From Didymodactylos carnosus (Eukaryota > Rotifera > Eurotatoria > Philodinida > Philodinidae), in NCBI GenBank assembly GCA_905250885.1, contig CAJNOQ010003457.1, positions 1 to 20,220 of the forward strand: 20,220 bases of DNA, read 5' to 3'. Below the pieces are notes generated by a model, which saw nothing but the letters and a program-made list of their open reading frames with translations, did not search any database and had not been told where the DNA came from. How positions within the stretch are numbered: position 1 is the stretch's first letter; every line of letters begins with the position of its first letter. Of the stretch, positions 10,825-20,110 are shown piece by piece. A program made the translations under genes and the position numbers.

Positions 10825-11475
10825 GTTCTTTTCACATCCTTTGTACACTGTTTATAATTACGAATCACTCTGTAATTGGAAATGATTGGCTACTGTAGAC
10901 ACACATATATTACAATAGAAGGAATACAACAAATAGGACAGTTATATTTTAGGTTCATACTCATCATCATCTTTACAATTAGGATCATTATCTAACACTA
11001 TATAACGGTAACTTAATGATCATAATGTTGCTTGATAAGCTTCTAAATCTAGGCTTCCATTAAAATAATTCTACCGGTTATTACATCATCTTTTATTGTA
11101 GTTGAACACGAACAAGAATTACGAGTACAAACCAATTTTTCAGTTACGTTTTTATTTGAGCGCTTTAAATGATATAAGTAACTTTTATATAATATACCAT
11201 CTTGGTTTTTTTTTCAGTTTTGATATGAGAAAAATGTAGAGTTGTAGACATAATAGGATTCGTAGAGAAAATCGAATTGAGATATTGTGCATATAGTGCT
11301 ACTCTTCATTTTTATAGTCTCATCCGATCCAGTAATGTGGTTCTCAGTTCAATTTAGTTTTAAGTATCAGTTCTCAAAAATATTTCAATCAGTTTCTGCA
11401 TCTACCGTAGCCAATCATTTCCAATTATAGAGTGATTCAAAATTATAAATAGTGTACTAAGTATGTGAAAAGAGC
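10825..11475. mobile_element. MITE-like element with 75-bp terminal inverted repeats
   Basis: Bases 10825-10899 and 11401-11475 are reverse complements at 67 of 75 positions. They share TTCTTTTCACAT at the outer end and GGAAATGATTGGCTAC towards the inner end. The 650-bp element has no open frame of note. Non-autonomous DNA transposons with long terminal repeats look like this. No clear target-site duplication was seen, so the outer limits may be slightly off. Confidence 0.65.
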
Positions 11476-11580
11476 AAACGTTATTTTCAACGTTTTTGTC
11501 GTCAATTTTTCCAGTTACATTTTTTCTGTCGCGTCATAATGTCACATTTTTCCTGTTTAAAACCACAGATTTTCAGCGTC

Positions 11581-12472
11581 ATCCCAGGTGAGACACGTCT
11601 TGTAAGACCTTGCAAGATCTGATGTTTTCTTGTGAAATCTTGTAATAAGGTCTTACGATATGATCATACAAGATCTTATTATAAGATAATATAAGATCTT
11701 ATGGAATCTTGTGACTTCTTGTTATAAGATCCCCCAAGATCTGGTTATGAGAAGTGACAAGGTCTTGTAAGACCTTATGACAAGAATTCATATGATCTTG
11801 TAAGATCTTACAAAATCTTGTACCAGATATTGTTGACTTTTATATATTTTTTTGTCACAAGACTATATAAGAAGATCATATGAATTCTTGTCATAAGATC
11901 GTACAAGATCTCATAAGATCGATGACTCATCTCTACCATATAAATTTTGTGACGTAATACAGTATATATATAACATCGTTCTCTTTGAAAAGCTTCAGAC
12001 TCTTTTCTCTTTTGAACTTTACACGTCAGTTGAGCATATACGAAGTGCATGGTTAAGAAACGTGGCAAAAGACGGTCCTGTGGCCGCCTAGGGCCAAATG
12101 TTAGAAATTATATTAGAAAAAGAAAAATGCAGAGATACAGAGGATTCGACAGGAAATGATCAAGCGTATGATCTTGTAAGATCGTATAAAATCTTGTGAC
12201 TTCTTATAAGGTCGTATAATTTCTTATACCTTCTTTGTGTAAGATCTTATAAGATCATACAAGATCTTGTACATTTCTATGATATAAGAAAAATCTTATA
12301 AGAATCTTGCTACAAGATGTCATATGAAATCTCGTAAGATCTTATAGGAAATTGATAAGAATTGATAAGATCTTTTGAAATCTTATGATTTCTTACTATA
12401 CGATCACCCAAGATCGTATATGATCTTGTAAGATCTTCCAAGATCTTATTATCTAATCCTTGGACCTGGGAT
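11581..12472. repeat. Island of 10-bp palindromic repeats bounded by ATCCCAGGT inverted ends
   Basis: Two arrays, about 11598-11930 and 12167-12450, are built from degenerate units of AAGATCTTGT/AAGATCTTAT, spaced close to 10 bp and read equally well on both strands. A 240-bp spacer separates them. ATCCCAGGT (11581-11589) and ACCTGGGAT (12464-12472) form inverted ends, which suggests a single element. The spacer has no recognised gene. A minus-strand open frame at 12068-11808 runs partly through the repeats and is not credible as a gene. Confidence 0.7.
11774..11897. repeat. Perfect 26-bp inverted repeat inside the 10-bp array
   Basis: Bases 11774-11799 and 11872-11897 are exact reverse complements (CTTATGACAAGAATTCATAT at the start of the left arm) around a 72-bp loop. 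The precision is higher than in the surrounding degenerate array, which points to recent local duplication and inversion or gene conversion. Confidence 0.75.
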
Positions 12473-13417
12473 CACAATGCTAGACAGTTTCTAATGATTG
12501 GTGATCCCTGCGAAAGCAAAGCGATCTTTCACTTTATAAAAGTCGTTTCCCACTCTGTTTTACACTTCGAAAATAAAGAAAACCACTTTACAGACCACTT
12601 CGCTTTTTCAAATTTATGCTTCACTTTTTTCTGATTAGAGCCAATTTCGCCATGATGATTAATCTTACTAGCTTAATCCCTTTTATCACATAGAGGTACA
12701 ATTGTCTGTATGTCCGATCGTCAAACAAACGAGTTGGTTTATGGTAGTTTTAAGCAAATATTAGAATGTTACATTACTTGATAAACTGCCATTTTCCTTT
12801 GTTTCAGGTAAAAACATTTAGCCATGAAAAGCCATTAGCCGTTATCAATAACGACAATTTTTACTTTCTTCTTTATCGTTGTTGTTCTGTGTTCCTTATC
12901 TTATGGACTATGTTGAAGAAATTAAAGAAAAGTTGTTCTTTGAAAGTTCTTTTTATCGCTTTTGCTCCGAAGAAGTTCAAGACTGCACCTAGCTGACGCC
13001 AAGATCGTCGAAGAAGTCTAAATTTTCATTTTTATGTTTTATTACTGTGAATTTTGGCTTTTTTGTTCGTTTTCTATAAGCTTCCTTAACGTTTATAAAC
13101 TGTACAGTTAAAGTAAAATGAAAGTTATCTGGCTGCAACCGTCAAATTTTCTTTATGTGACTTCTTTAGAATACGGAACAACTTTTGCATTTCCTCCGAG
13201 GAAGATTAAAACTGGATCTAGCTGTCGCCAACACTGTCTGAAAGGACTAAATGATAGCAATGTAAGTTGTTCTTCGAATACAGAAAAAAAGTTGTCTGCT
13301 CCGATGAACAGTAACCATTCATTCCGGCTATGCAGTATCTTGTAATATTCACTACCGTTCCGCAAAATGTAACAAAAAAAAATACACCAATCAACAGGAA
13401 AAACATACGATCACTGT
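12473..13417. other. Gene-free stretch with a diverged 38-bp direct repeat
   Basis: Bases 12965-13002 and 13194-13231 match at 31 of 38 positions (both begin CTCCGA and end CGCCAA). In one frame they read FAPKKFKTAPS-stop and FPPRKIKTGSS. The open frames at 12766-12996 and 13118-13345 that cover them show no recognisable domain. This may be a decayed repeat; no gene is claimed. Confidence 0.35.
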
Positions 13418-14072
13418 AAATTTGAAAAAAGAAACGTCCGTGGTTTTTTCACCTACTTTTCTCTGAATCGCATACAAAAGTTCGTTCGATCATTGAGTAA
13501 GGTCCGTGAAATATGTAATCACGGGCTTTTCAACCCGGAAGTTGTCACTTAGATCCAGAGCTGTAACCGGTCTAAAGAAAACTCCCCCTAGTTCCCCTCA
13601 GGATTAAGTCATAAAATGAATTTTACAATTTTCTAGATATACAATTTTTTAAATAAAATATGTGGAGAGCAAGTTTAAGTTCTATTATCAAAGATAATAG
13701 TATTGTTACAAAAAATATGAATGTTATTTTCTTCAATTTGTCAAAATTTTTTCATTTTTTTAATCGAACTTTTTTCAACTCCCTGAAAAGCTCAATGAGA
13801 ACAGTGAGTGTTACTTGAGAAAAACTTCTCAACTTATCTTATTAATGTTTTGTTAGATAGCAGAGTTAAGGCGGGACCACCATTCAAAGAGAAATATTAG
13901 CATTTTGTGTAATATCTAAGGAAGCGAAAAAATTTAAGATTTGCAGATTACCAATCGAGTGGCGGGTGGATGGCTGTTTTTACTCACGAGAGAAACATCG
14001 CATATTCATCTTTGGGAAAACTTTCAGAGAAAAGTAGGTGAACAAACCACGGACATTTCTTTTTTCAAATTT
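13418..14072. mobile_element. MITE-like element with 49-bp terminal inverted repeats
   Basis: Bases 13418-13466 and 14024-14072 are reverse complements with two mismatches, sharing TCAGAGAAAAGTAGGTGAA and ACCACGGAC. Weaker similarity runs about ten bases further outwards. The 557-bp interior is AT-rich and non-coding. The near-identity of the arms suggests fairly recent activity or conversion. The plus-strand open frame from 13941 crosses the right arm and is taken as chance. Confidence 0.68.
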
Positions 14073-15543
14073 ATAGTAACATGTAACGGGAAAAATATAA
14101 TATTACCTTCACCTCATTGGTCTATTTTAACTAATTGCCCATATCTACCAGACGGGGAATGTAGATGATGACTATGTTTTGACGTTGCAAGTTATTGATG
14201 ACTTGCAGTTAGAGACCTACATGGATTAAAAAAATAACCCGTACCAATGTTCCAAAAATCAGCTCAAACCCAGCATGACTGTAGAATTGTTTAAGTTACA
14301 GATCCCTACTAGCGGCGTATCCATAACCCATGATCTGAGAAAACACTCTTTTTTTTAATCAACACCATTTTCAATTCATTGGTGCCGTCGTATATAACAT
14401 TTGTTTCCACACTTTTACTATCTTAATGTGAATATTTATCAGATGTTATCACTTCAGTCAATAACGCAATGACATCGTATATGGCACTCTGTTTTCCTTT
14501 TAGTCATTAAACCTTTCTTTATGCTGTGTTCTATATTTAACAAAATAAATAATATTAATTTCATTAATTATTGTACTACCAACATGAAAACCAACACTAA
14601 TTTAAAGAATCAACGCTATTGTCGAAAGCATCAAAAAATACGATGGCGGAAAACTATGAAACAATGTTGAGAAGGATAGATAAAAACTAAATCCAGAAAA
14701 ACAAGAGTTCTATTAACAGATATACATATATTACAACGATATATTCGTATTAATAATAGCAAAATATGTTATATTTCTGTTAAGGGCCTCCCTCGTTCAA
14801 AATGTATTTCGACACAAAACGCGGGATTCTGACCAAATTTTCATAGAATGTTAGTCTTACCTAGATTAGATTACGGTAAGCATTTAAGCTTGAACACTTG
14901 AGCTTTTTCCAGAGTTCCCTTCAAAGTAGTAGGCAAAAAGTAGATGTTCGTAATCCAAAATTTTTCCTCCATTTCAAGAGCTATAAATATGGAGTTGGTC
15001 TTAAAATCTAACCAACACTTTTTTCCAAGACATATCGCCGTCCGATTTTGTTTTTAAGATCAACCCGAGATTAACAGCTCTTCAAATGGAGAAAACATGT
15101 AGTCGCATATAACAAAACAAACGGGTCACGCATACCACTAAATGCAACTGAAAACCGACGCTTACCGGCTTGTTAGTTATTCGATTGTTGTTAGTGCCGA
15201 CGTCAGGTTGGCAAAATTTTGGGAATACAATTTTAGAGTACTCGATTGTAACAGGTGGAATCGTATCGCGATTTATCCAACAATATCTTGAAGGATAGAC
15301 GACACATTGCCTATCTATACTCATCATACTGTTTAGTAAGTTTGAGTAGCGTGAAATCCCCTTTTCAAATATTAATTATTTAGATATGTTTAAAATTAAC
15401 CGCGCCTATTGTTACAGTAAGGACCCGGCAGTCTCACTCGACTGCTTTAAATTTTAGCTAAAATAATTTGATCTCAAAAACGAAGAAAATGTGGTTATGG
15501 GTAGTCGGCTCTTCTGAAGTTTAAAGCGTATTAATAATCTGTT
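14073..15543. other. Gene-free stretch downstream of the carrier gene
   Basis: I see no supported gene. At 14780 a TTAAGGGCCTCCCTCG sequence resembles the repeat start at 8879. A minus-strand frame at 15327-15082 holds protein-like sequence followed by a good donor (GTAAGC). It may be an isolated or decayed exon, but no partner exon was found. The 3' UTR of the carrier gene must occupy the right end; no exact AATAAA was found there. Confidence 0.35.
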
Positions 15544-17262
15544 TCATTTTGTGCTCAAATATTTTCTCATTTGGTCCCATACCAAAAGAGATACCGCGTT
15601 TAGAATAAACGCACGGGAAGCTGTTGCAGTCCAACCACAATATAAGGCGTATGCACCGCTCTTATGGTAAATTTCCGATAAACAAGGTACCAGACCAAGT
15701 TTCGTATGTCCTGCTTGTTGTTTACTTTTTACAGTATCTACAGGCATTGCAATAGTCCATGCTACCACACCACTAATGCCACCGGCAACAAAAGAAGCCA
15801 AAAATTCGTTTTTCGTATGTTTATCAATCGAACGTTTACAGAATTCATAGGTTATCATGTAAATACCATATGTTGGACTATCTCGCCATAGCGTAGCATG
15901 AAACCCGACAAAAAGACACCTTGGTCCATCCCGTGCCATTAGATGACGACATAAAACAAACATGTTGGCTACTTGATCTCTACCTAAAATAGAGAAAAGA
16001 AAGTAGTGCTCCATCTATTTGTCAAATACTTACAACAAGATAAGCTGAAATGAAAATGATGCCGATACATTCTACGAATGTTGACGGTGTCGACACCATT
16101 TTTATTTTAATATTTTGGCTACATACTTGTCGTTTGAAGACGAATTTTTAGTAATTCAAATATGCAAGAAGGAACAGCTTGCACTGCACCACCAATACAT
16201 CCTGCGATAAAACTGTGAGAGTATGTTGGAAACGCTATATCTCCATTTAAACAACGAATTGATGATCCATATGACCCATAAAATGATGTCTGACTACAAG
16301 ATTGTACAACAAAATTTGCCAGTACACCTCGGTAGAAACCTGTTATCTTAAGCAAACAAAAATATATACACTCTAGAGACCAAATATTATATAGGATTTC
16401 TATAGGAATCTTATAGAAATCTTATAAGAATCTTATGCTTCAGTCGATATGAATGTAAACAGTGCTTATAAGATTCTTATGAACAAAATCAAAAACAAAA
16501 CCATAAAAAAATTTTTTTGTTTTTTCTTTGTTGCTTGGTGGACGAGGGCAAGGTTTTGAACTTTGAAATTTTTGAACATTTTTTATTAGGTACTATAAGA
16601 TTATAGGAATTTTATAAGAAAATTATAAAACTAAAATCTTACCGAAATCTTATTCAATTCTTATAAGATTCTTATATTGCGAATTATAAGAATCTTATAA
16701 TTACAGTATGCATTCTCTCGACCGGAGCATATGAGATTTTCATAAAATTTCTATAAGATTCTTATCTGATTTCCGTACTTTCAGTCGCCTAGGGCATCAC
16801 GCATGATTTGTTTCTTCAATTTTTCACTTGACATAGGGGAAGACTGATTAGAAAAAATCAGAAGGATGGAACAGACTATCTTGCCTTCAAATTAAGAATG
16901 TGGTGAGGGTGATGAAGTGTTCTCTCAGTCTCCTTTTAATGGGCATCATACTTAAAACAACAAAAACTTTAATTACCGAATTGAGTTTTACAACTGATTT
17001 TAACGATTGATGAATACTATGACTTGACTGGGCTTGCATGGTGATCTTGAGAGTATCCACCGGATGTGCAACGATCGTACTGGCAACCCCTTCAAAAATA
17101 AGAAAGTAGATGACTATGAAATGGAAGATTGTGTCTAAAAGCCAAATTGTTAAAATACAATTGTCTTTTTTTTACACTAATTCATCATGCACTGGGATTC
17201 TAGTTTTTTGTGCTAGAGAGAAGATACGTACCAGCAACCAAGCCGGCTACATAATCGTTCAT
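15544..17262 (-). CDS. Mitochondrial carrier protein, SLC25 family (4 exons, 267 aa)
   Basis: Exons: 17262-17232, 17089-16977, 16346-16127, 15983-15544; all introns are GT-AG, phases agree, total 804 bp. SLC25 proteins exchange small metabolites across the inner mitochondrial membrane using three repeats of two helices, each with a P-x-[DE]-x-x-[KR] signature. Here repeat 1 has HPVDTLK (P20, D22, K25), repeat 2 has CIFELLK (E112, K115, with Ile in place of Pro), and repeat 3 has MPVDTVK (P202, D204, K207). Glycine-rich FIAGCIGGAV and FVAGGISGVV precede repeats 2 and 3. RD at 155-156 in helix 4 and SRAFILNAV (R245) in helix 6 resemble the amino-acid/carnitine-type branch (SLC25A20/29/45/47/48-like). 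That substrate class is inference. The length is a little under the usual 300 because the N-terminus is short. MNDYVAGLVAG is a normal first helix, so the start is credible. Confidence 0.88.
16347..16976 (-). repeat. Intron 2 of the carrier gene, filled by an 11-bp palindromic repeat array
   Basis: From about 16391 to 16766 the intron is dominated by degenerate units of ATAAGAATCTT and its complement (for example ATAGGAATCTTATAGAAATC, then CTTATAAGAATCTTATG). They occur in clusters at 16391-16436, 16465-16481, 16600-16696 and 16738-16766, in both orientations. The sequence CGCCTAGGGC follows at 16786-16795 and is also found in the spacer of the 10-bp island. At 630 bp the intron is over four times longer than introns 1 and 3 (142 and 143 bp), so the array probably arrived by insertion. 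Confidence 0.6.
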
Positions 17263-17807
17263 CAACAGATATTGTATATAGCCGAATCAATATCCACTAT
17301 TCATTATCGTTTATCTACGTTTATCAGTTTGAATTTTTTCCAGAAATTATCATTCTTTTCCTACTTTTAAACTTACAAACAGTTCGTTTATCACACTTTT
17401 CAGTGTTTTTATGATAAACAGTAACATGCAGGCAACCTTATCTATACCTTGGGTAAACATACACGTAAGGTTAAGGAATAACTTTTAGTCTTGAATAATT
17501 ATTTCAACAGAACTCGTTGCAGAAGGCAAAAGTGATACATGCTATTGCTAGGTGAAAATTTGCCGAGATACATTTTGAAGAGTTCACAGATTCATTCTGT
17601 TTGAGTGAATCGTCATAAGAAGACAAATAGCAGCCTCTTAAAAATTTTGAGAACAACAAGGTGCAGATCAATTCCTCGTAGATCGTAATTCCTATAGCGG
17701 GTAAGAATGAGTCGTCATGTCTATCTAGTAGTGACTCACTGCTGATCATCAGTTCTAAAACTCTAGATTGGATTAGGTTGAGTCGTTATGTCTGTAGTCA
17801 ACATATC
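17263..17807. other. Upstream region of the carrier gene
   Basis: It must include the promoter and 5' UTR of the minus-strand carrier, but no clear core element is visible. An 81-codon minus-strand open frame at 17749-17504 has no recognisable domain. Near-copies of GAGTCGTTATGTCT occur at about 17710, 17780 and 18246, which suggests an old direct repeat. Confidence 0.35.
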
Positions 17808-18210
17808 CCTAGTGAATGTACTCAAGTGTGAGTACTCAAAGTCGTACTCGGCTGAAAAATATCCCGAGTTGAGTACTCACATGAGTACTCATATAACTTT
17901 TGACAAAATACTCATGAGTATGGTTCATGTGATATTTTCATATAGGGAGTGATCGATCTCAGACAGCCAGAACAGAACTACAAGTCTAGTCATAGACAAG
18001 TCCATCTCTGACTATATGCAGAGAGACCAGTGAGGAAATAATAATATAAATATTCTATGTTTCTTCACTAAATTCATACATTAAATGAATATTTTCTCAG
18101 TACTCACTGAGTAACAATCAATACTCAAAAATTGTTAGTAGTATTAATATGAGTACTCGTGGACGAATTAAGAGTAAAGTCGTACTCATCGTATGAGCAC
18201 TTTCACTAGG
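17808..18210. mobile_element. MITE-like element rich in TGAGTACTCA palindromes
   Basis: CCTAGTGAATGTACTCA (17808-17824) is inverted against TGAGCACTTTCACTAGG (18194-18210) at 15 of 17 positions. Inside are four exact GAGTACTC palindromes (17830, 17871, 17883, 18151), a TACTCATGAGTA palindrome at 17910, and many half sites. Possible TA duplications flank the ends (CATATCC on the left, GGTTATG on the right), which would suit a Tc1/mariner-type origin. There is no coding capacity. Confidence 0.6.
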
Positions 18211-18727
18211 TTATGTCACTACATCTCTGGGTCGAGTTAACTTTAGTCGTTATATCTATATATACATTTATACTATTGAATTACTCATCACATTTATTCA
18301 ATATGCTTCTACTTTGATATTCCAGTACTAATGTTTGCTTTCTTTTGCCTCAGTAGATTTTTCTTTTTAGCGAGATTGAAGAGACTTGTTCTTGTACGTA
18401 TAACTAACTGTTGTCTTATGTACTATCTAAAGCATAGAGGCAGGAATGCCTAGTCGTAATTTTTTGTTTTCTATTTTTGGTATATATATCGCTACCTGTC
18501 TTCTTTTTCTTGCATATATCGTTGTTGCAAAACAGAAATTCTAACTATACTTTGTCACTCGAGCAAAAAACAAAATATACAGATTAATCAGTATGGTATA
18601 GTAGAGTTTAGTTAGATTCATCGACCATTTTAGACTCTAACGGGTGATGCAAAAGTTTTTTCCATGTGTCATACCTCAGTCCAGAAGCATCGTTCACACT
18701 TTCTCTTTTTTGCGTTAGAAAGAGCAG
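18211..18727. other. No supported gene
   Basis: AT-rich sequence with no distinct structure. Open frames entering from the right (minus strand, 18877-18608 and 18857-18669) run through the inverted-repeat arm at 18728-18835 and so are more likely repeat-derived than genes. Confidence 0.4.
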
Positions 18728-19327
18728 GTTCTGGACTAGGTAATATAAAACAACATACAACAACAGTAACCACTGACAAGTGGGAAACATTATTTCTATA
18801 AGACAAACCACTCCATAAACTATTTGTAAAAGCGAAATATTTTCCTCTTTCATCCAAAAGTAAGTTAATATATTCACTTCAAATTACAGTTTTGCAGTCT
18901 ACATTCAAAACCACAAGAGGAGCATATAAAATGAAAACATTGTGATAGCTTTTGAACTAAAACTCATCCAGTGAAGAAGTGATGTCACTGGTTTGAAATT
19001 ATTTAACACTCTGATGACTGTAAATAAAAACAGTTTATTTCTGTGAGAGAAAAAGAGTTAGTTGGTATCTCGTACATCAGATGAAGGCTCTTTGAACGTA
19101 CTATCGAATGATGCAGTTTCGGTAACCGTTTTGTTTTGCACCCGTCAGTACACATACGAAACACAGAAAAATTCAAAAAACTTATTCTTTTTTTCAGATT
19201 AAACTTTTCTTTTAGATCATGTACACGAGACTTCTCTCAGTCGGGATCCTCTCTGCGCTTAAAAACTCTCAACAAAAAAAAGAAAGTTGAAAACTAGATT
19301 CGAACTCTCGTTCATAATGAAAAAATA

Positions 19328-19456
19328 CCGGACGGTACCGCTGGTTATTGTAAACCGAACGATAACCGCAGTTCAGGGCTGTAACCGGTATCAAAAATGC
19401 GATATCGGTACCGGTCACCGGTATACAAACTTCGTATCGGTACCGGTCGGCACCGG
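19328..19456. repeat. ACCGGT/GGTACCGGT-rich tract
   Basis: The tract has frequent, partly palindromic units such as GGTACCG, GTAACCGGT and ATCGGTACCGGTCGGCACCG. It is much more GC- and CpG-rich than the surrounding DNA. It looks like the same family as the tandem copies at 19611-19706. The minus-strand open frame across it (19487-19269) is a by-product of the repeat. Confidence 0.6.
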
Positions 19457-19610
19457 CTTGTCTTGATCGTGTTTTGCCTAAATACAAACACTTTTTCTTT
19501 GTTTATAGAAATATGTCATAGATGAACTGAATTTACACGGTTTTTCGCCAAATCGTATCATATCGCAAAATACGAGTAATGTCGACCGATTGATTACACT
19601 TCATACTAAT

Positions 19611-19706
19611 GCCGATATACCGATCATCGTCATAATTCATGCCGGTATACCGGTCGCCGTTATAATTCATACCGATACCGGTATACCGGTCGGCCTTATG
19701 ATTCAT
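19611..19706. repeat. 30-bp minisatellite, three copies, ACCGGT type
   Basis: Three consecutive units each end in ATTCAT: 19611-19640, 19641-19670 and 19671-19706 (the last has 6 extra bases). Each contains a GCCGGTATACCGGTCG-like palindrome and a [CT]ATAATTCAT or [CT]ATGATTCAT tail. A partial fourth unit starts at 19707. Confidence 0.7.
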
Positions 19707-19950
19707 ACCGGTATCAGTTGCACCTCTGCCGCGGTTATCATGCGGTAATTTCGATTTTGCTACTGGTATGGCGGCCGGGGAACTGAACGGTAGAAAATGT
19801 TAAATAGCAACAGAAAATCTGAACAACAAACAATCCTCATTTTTAAAGGTGATTTTTACAAGTAGTTATCGACTGGTTTGTCTTTTAAAAATATTATCTG
19901 TTTCCCACTAGTCAGTGGTTACTTTTGTTATATATTTTGTAGTCCAGAAC

Positions 19951-20110
19951 AGAGACCGGCACGAGCCGAAAATTCCTGTCCGACCCACCAGCCTGGCAAA
20001 GAATACTTGAGGTCAGACCCGACCAGTATTCAAAATTTTATGGTCCGACCCGGCCCAAGGACAAAAAGTGAAGGTCCTAGTCCGGCCCGACCTTGTTCAG
20101 TTGTTTACAG
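19951..20110. repeat. GC-rich CCGACCCGGCC-type tract
   Basis: Imperfect repeats such as GTCCGACCCACC, GTCAGACCCGACC, GGTCCGACCCGGCCC and GTCCGGCCCGACC occur in an otherwise AT-rich setting, starting directly after the right arm of the 1.2-kb inverted repeat. An open frame crosses it (19878-20126), but its composition follows the repeat, and I do not call a gene. Confidence 0.5.

Larger units (their letters stand above)
18728..19950. mobile_element. 1.2-kb inverted-repeat structure with about 105-bp arms
   Basis: The minus-strand reading of 18835-18728 and the plus-strand reading of 19849-19950 align along their length, roughly three quarters identical by eye with small gaps. Shared blocks include TTTTACAA, TGGTTTGTCTT, GTTTCCCACT, GTCAGTGGTTAC and AGTCCAGAAC. 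The arms enclose unique sequence and the ACCGGT-rich tracts. This may be a diverged non-autonomous transposon, or two independent insertions of the same repeat in opposite orientation. Confidence 0.55.

Noticed and set aside
11581..12472. Regular short repeats considered as a CRISPR array
   Set aside because: Units are contiguous and about 10 bp with no unique spacers, in DNA with animal-type split genes.
14141..14230. Acceptor-like CATATCTACCAG followed by an open stretch reading TGNVDDDYVLTLQVIDDLQL and a stop
   Set aside because: It is only about 28 codons, no upstream exon is visible, and the upstream sequence is an inverted-repeat element.
15082..15327. Minus-strand open frame with protein-like sequence (QCVVYPSRYCWINRDTIPP) and a good donor after ITNKP
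   Set aside because: No partner exon or domain could be found on either side. It may be a decayed or isolated exon, but the evidence is too thin to annotate as a gene.
18608..18877. Overlapping minus-strand open frames, one hydrophobic enough to suggest a membrane protein
   Set aside because: They run through the arm of the 18728-19950 inverted repeat, and the longer one starts at GTG. Repeat-derived frames are the simpler reading.
19260..19330. GTTCGAATCT on the minus strand resembling a tRNA T-loop
   Set aside because: No matching acceptor stem, D-arm or anticodon arm could be built around it.
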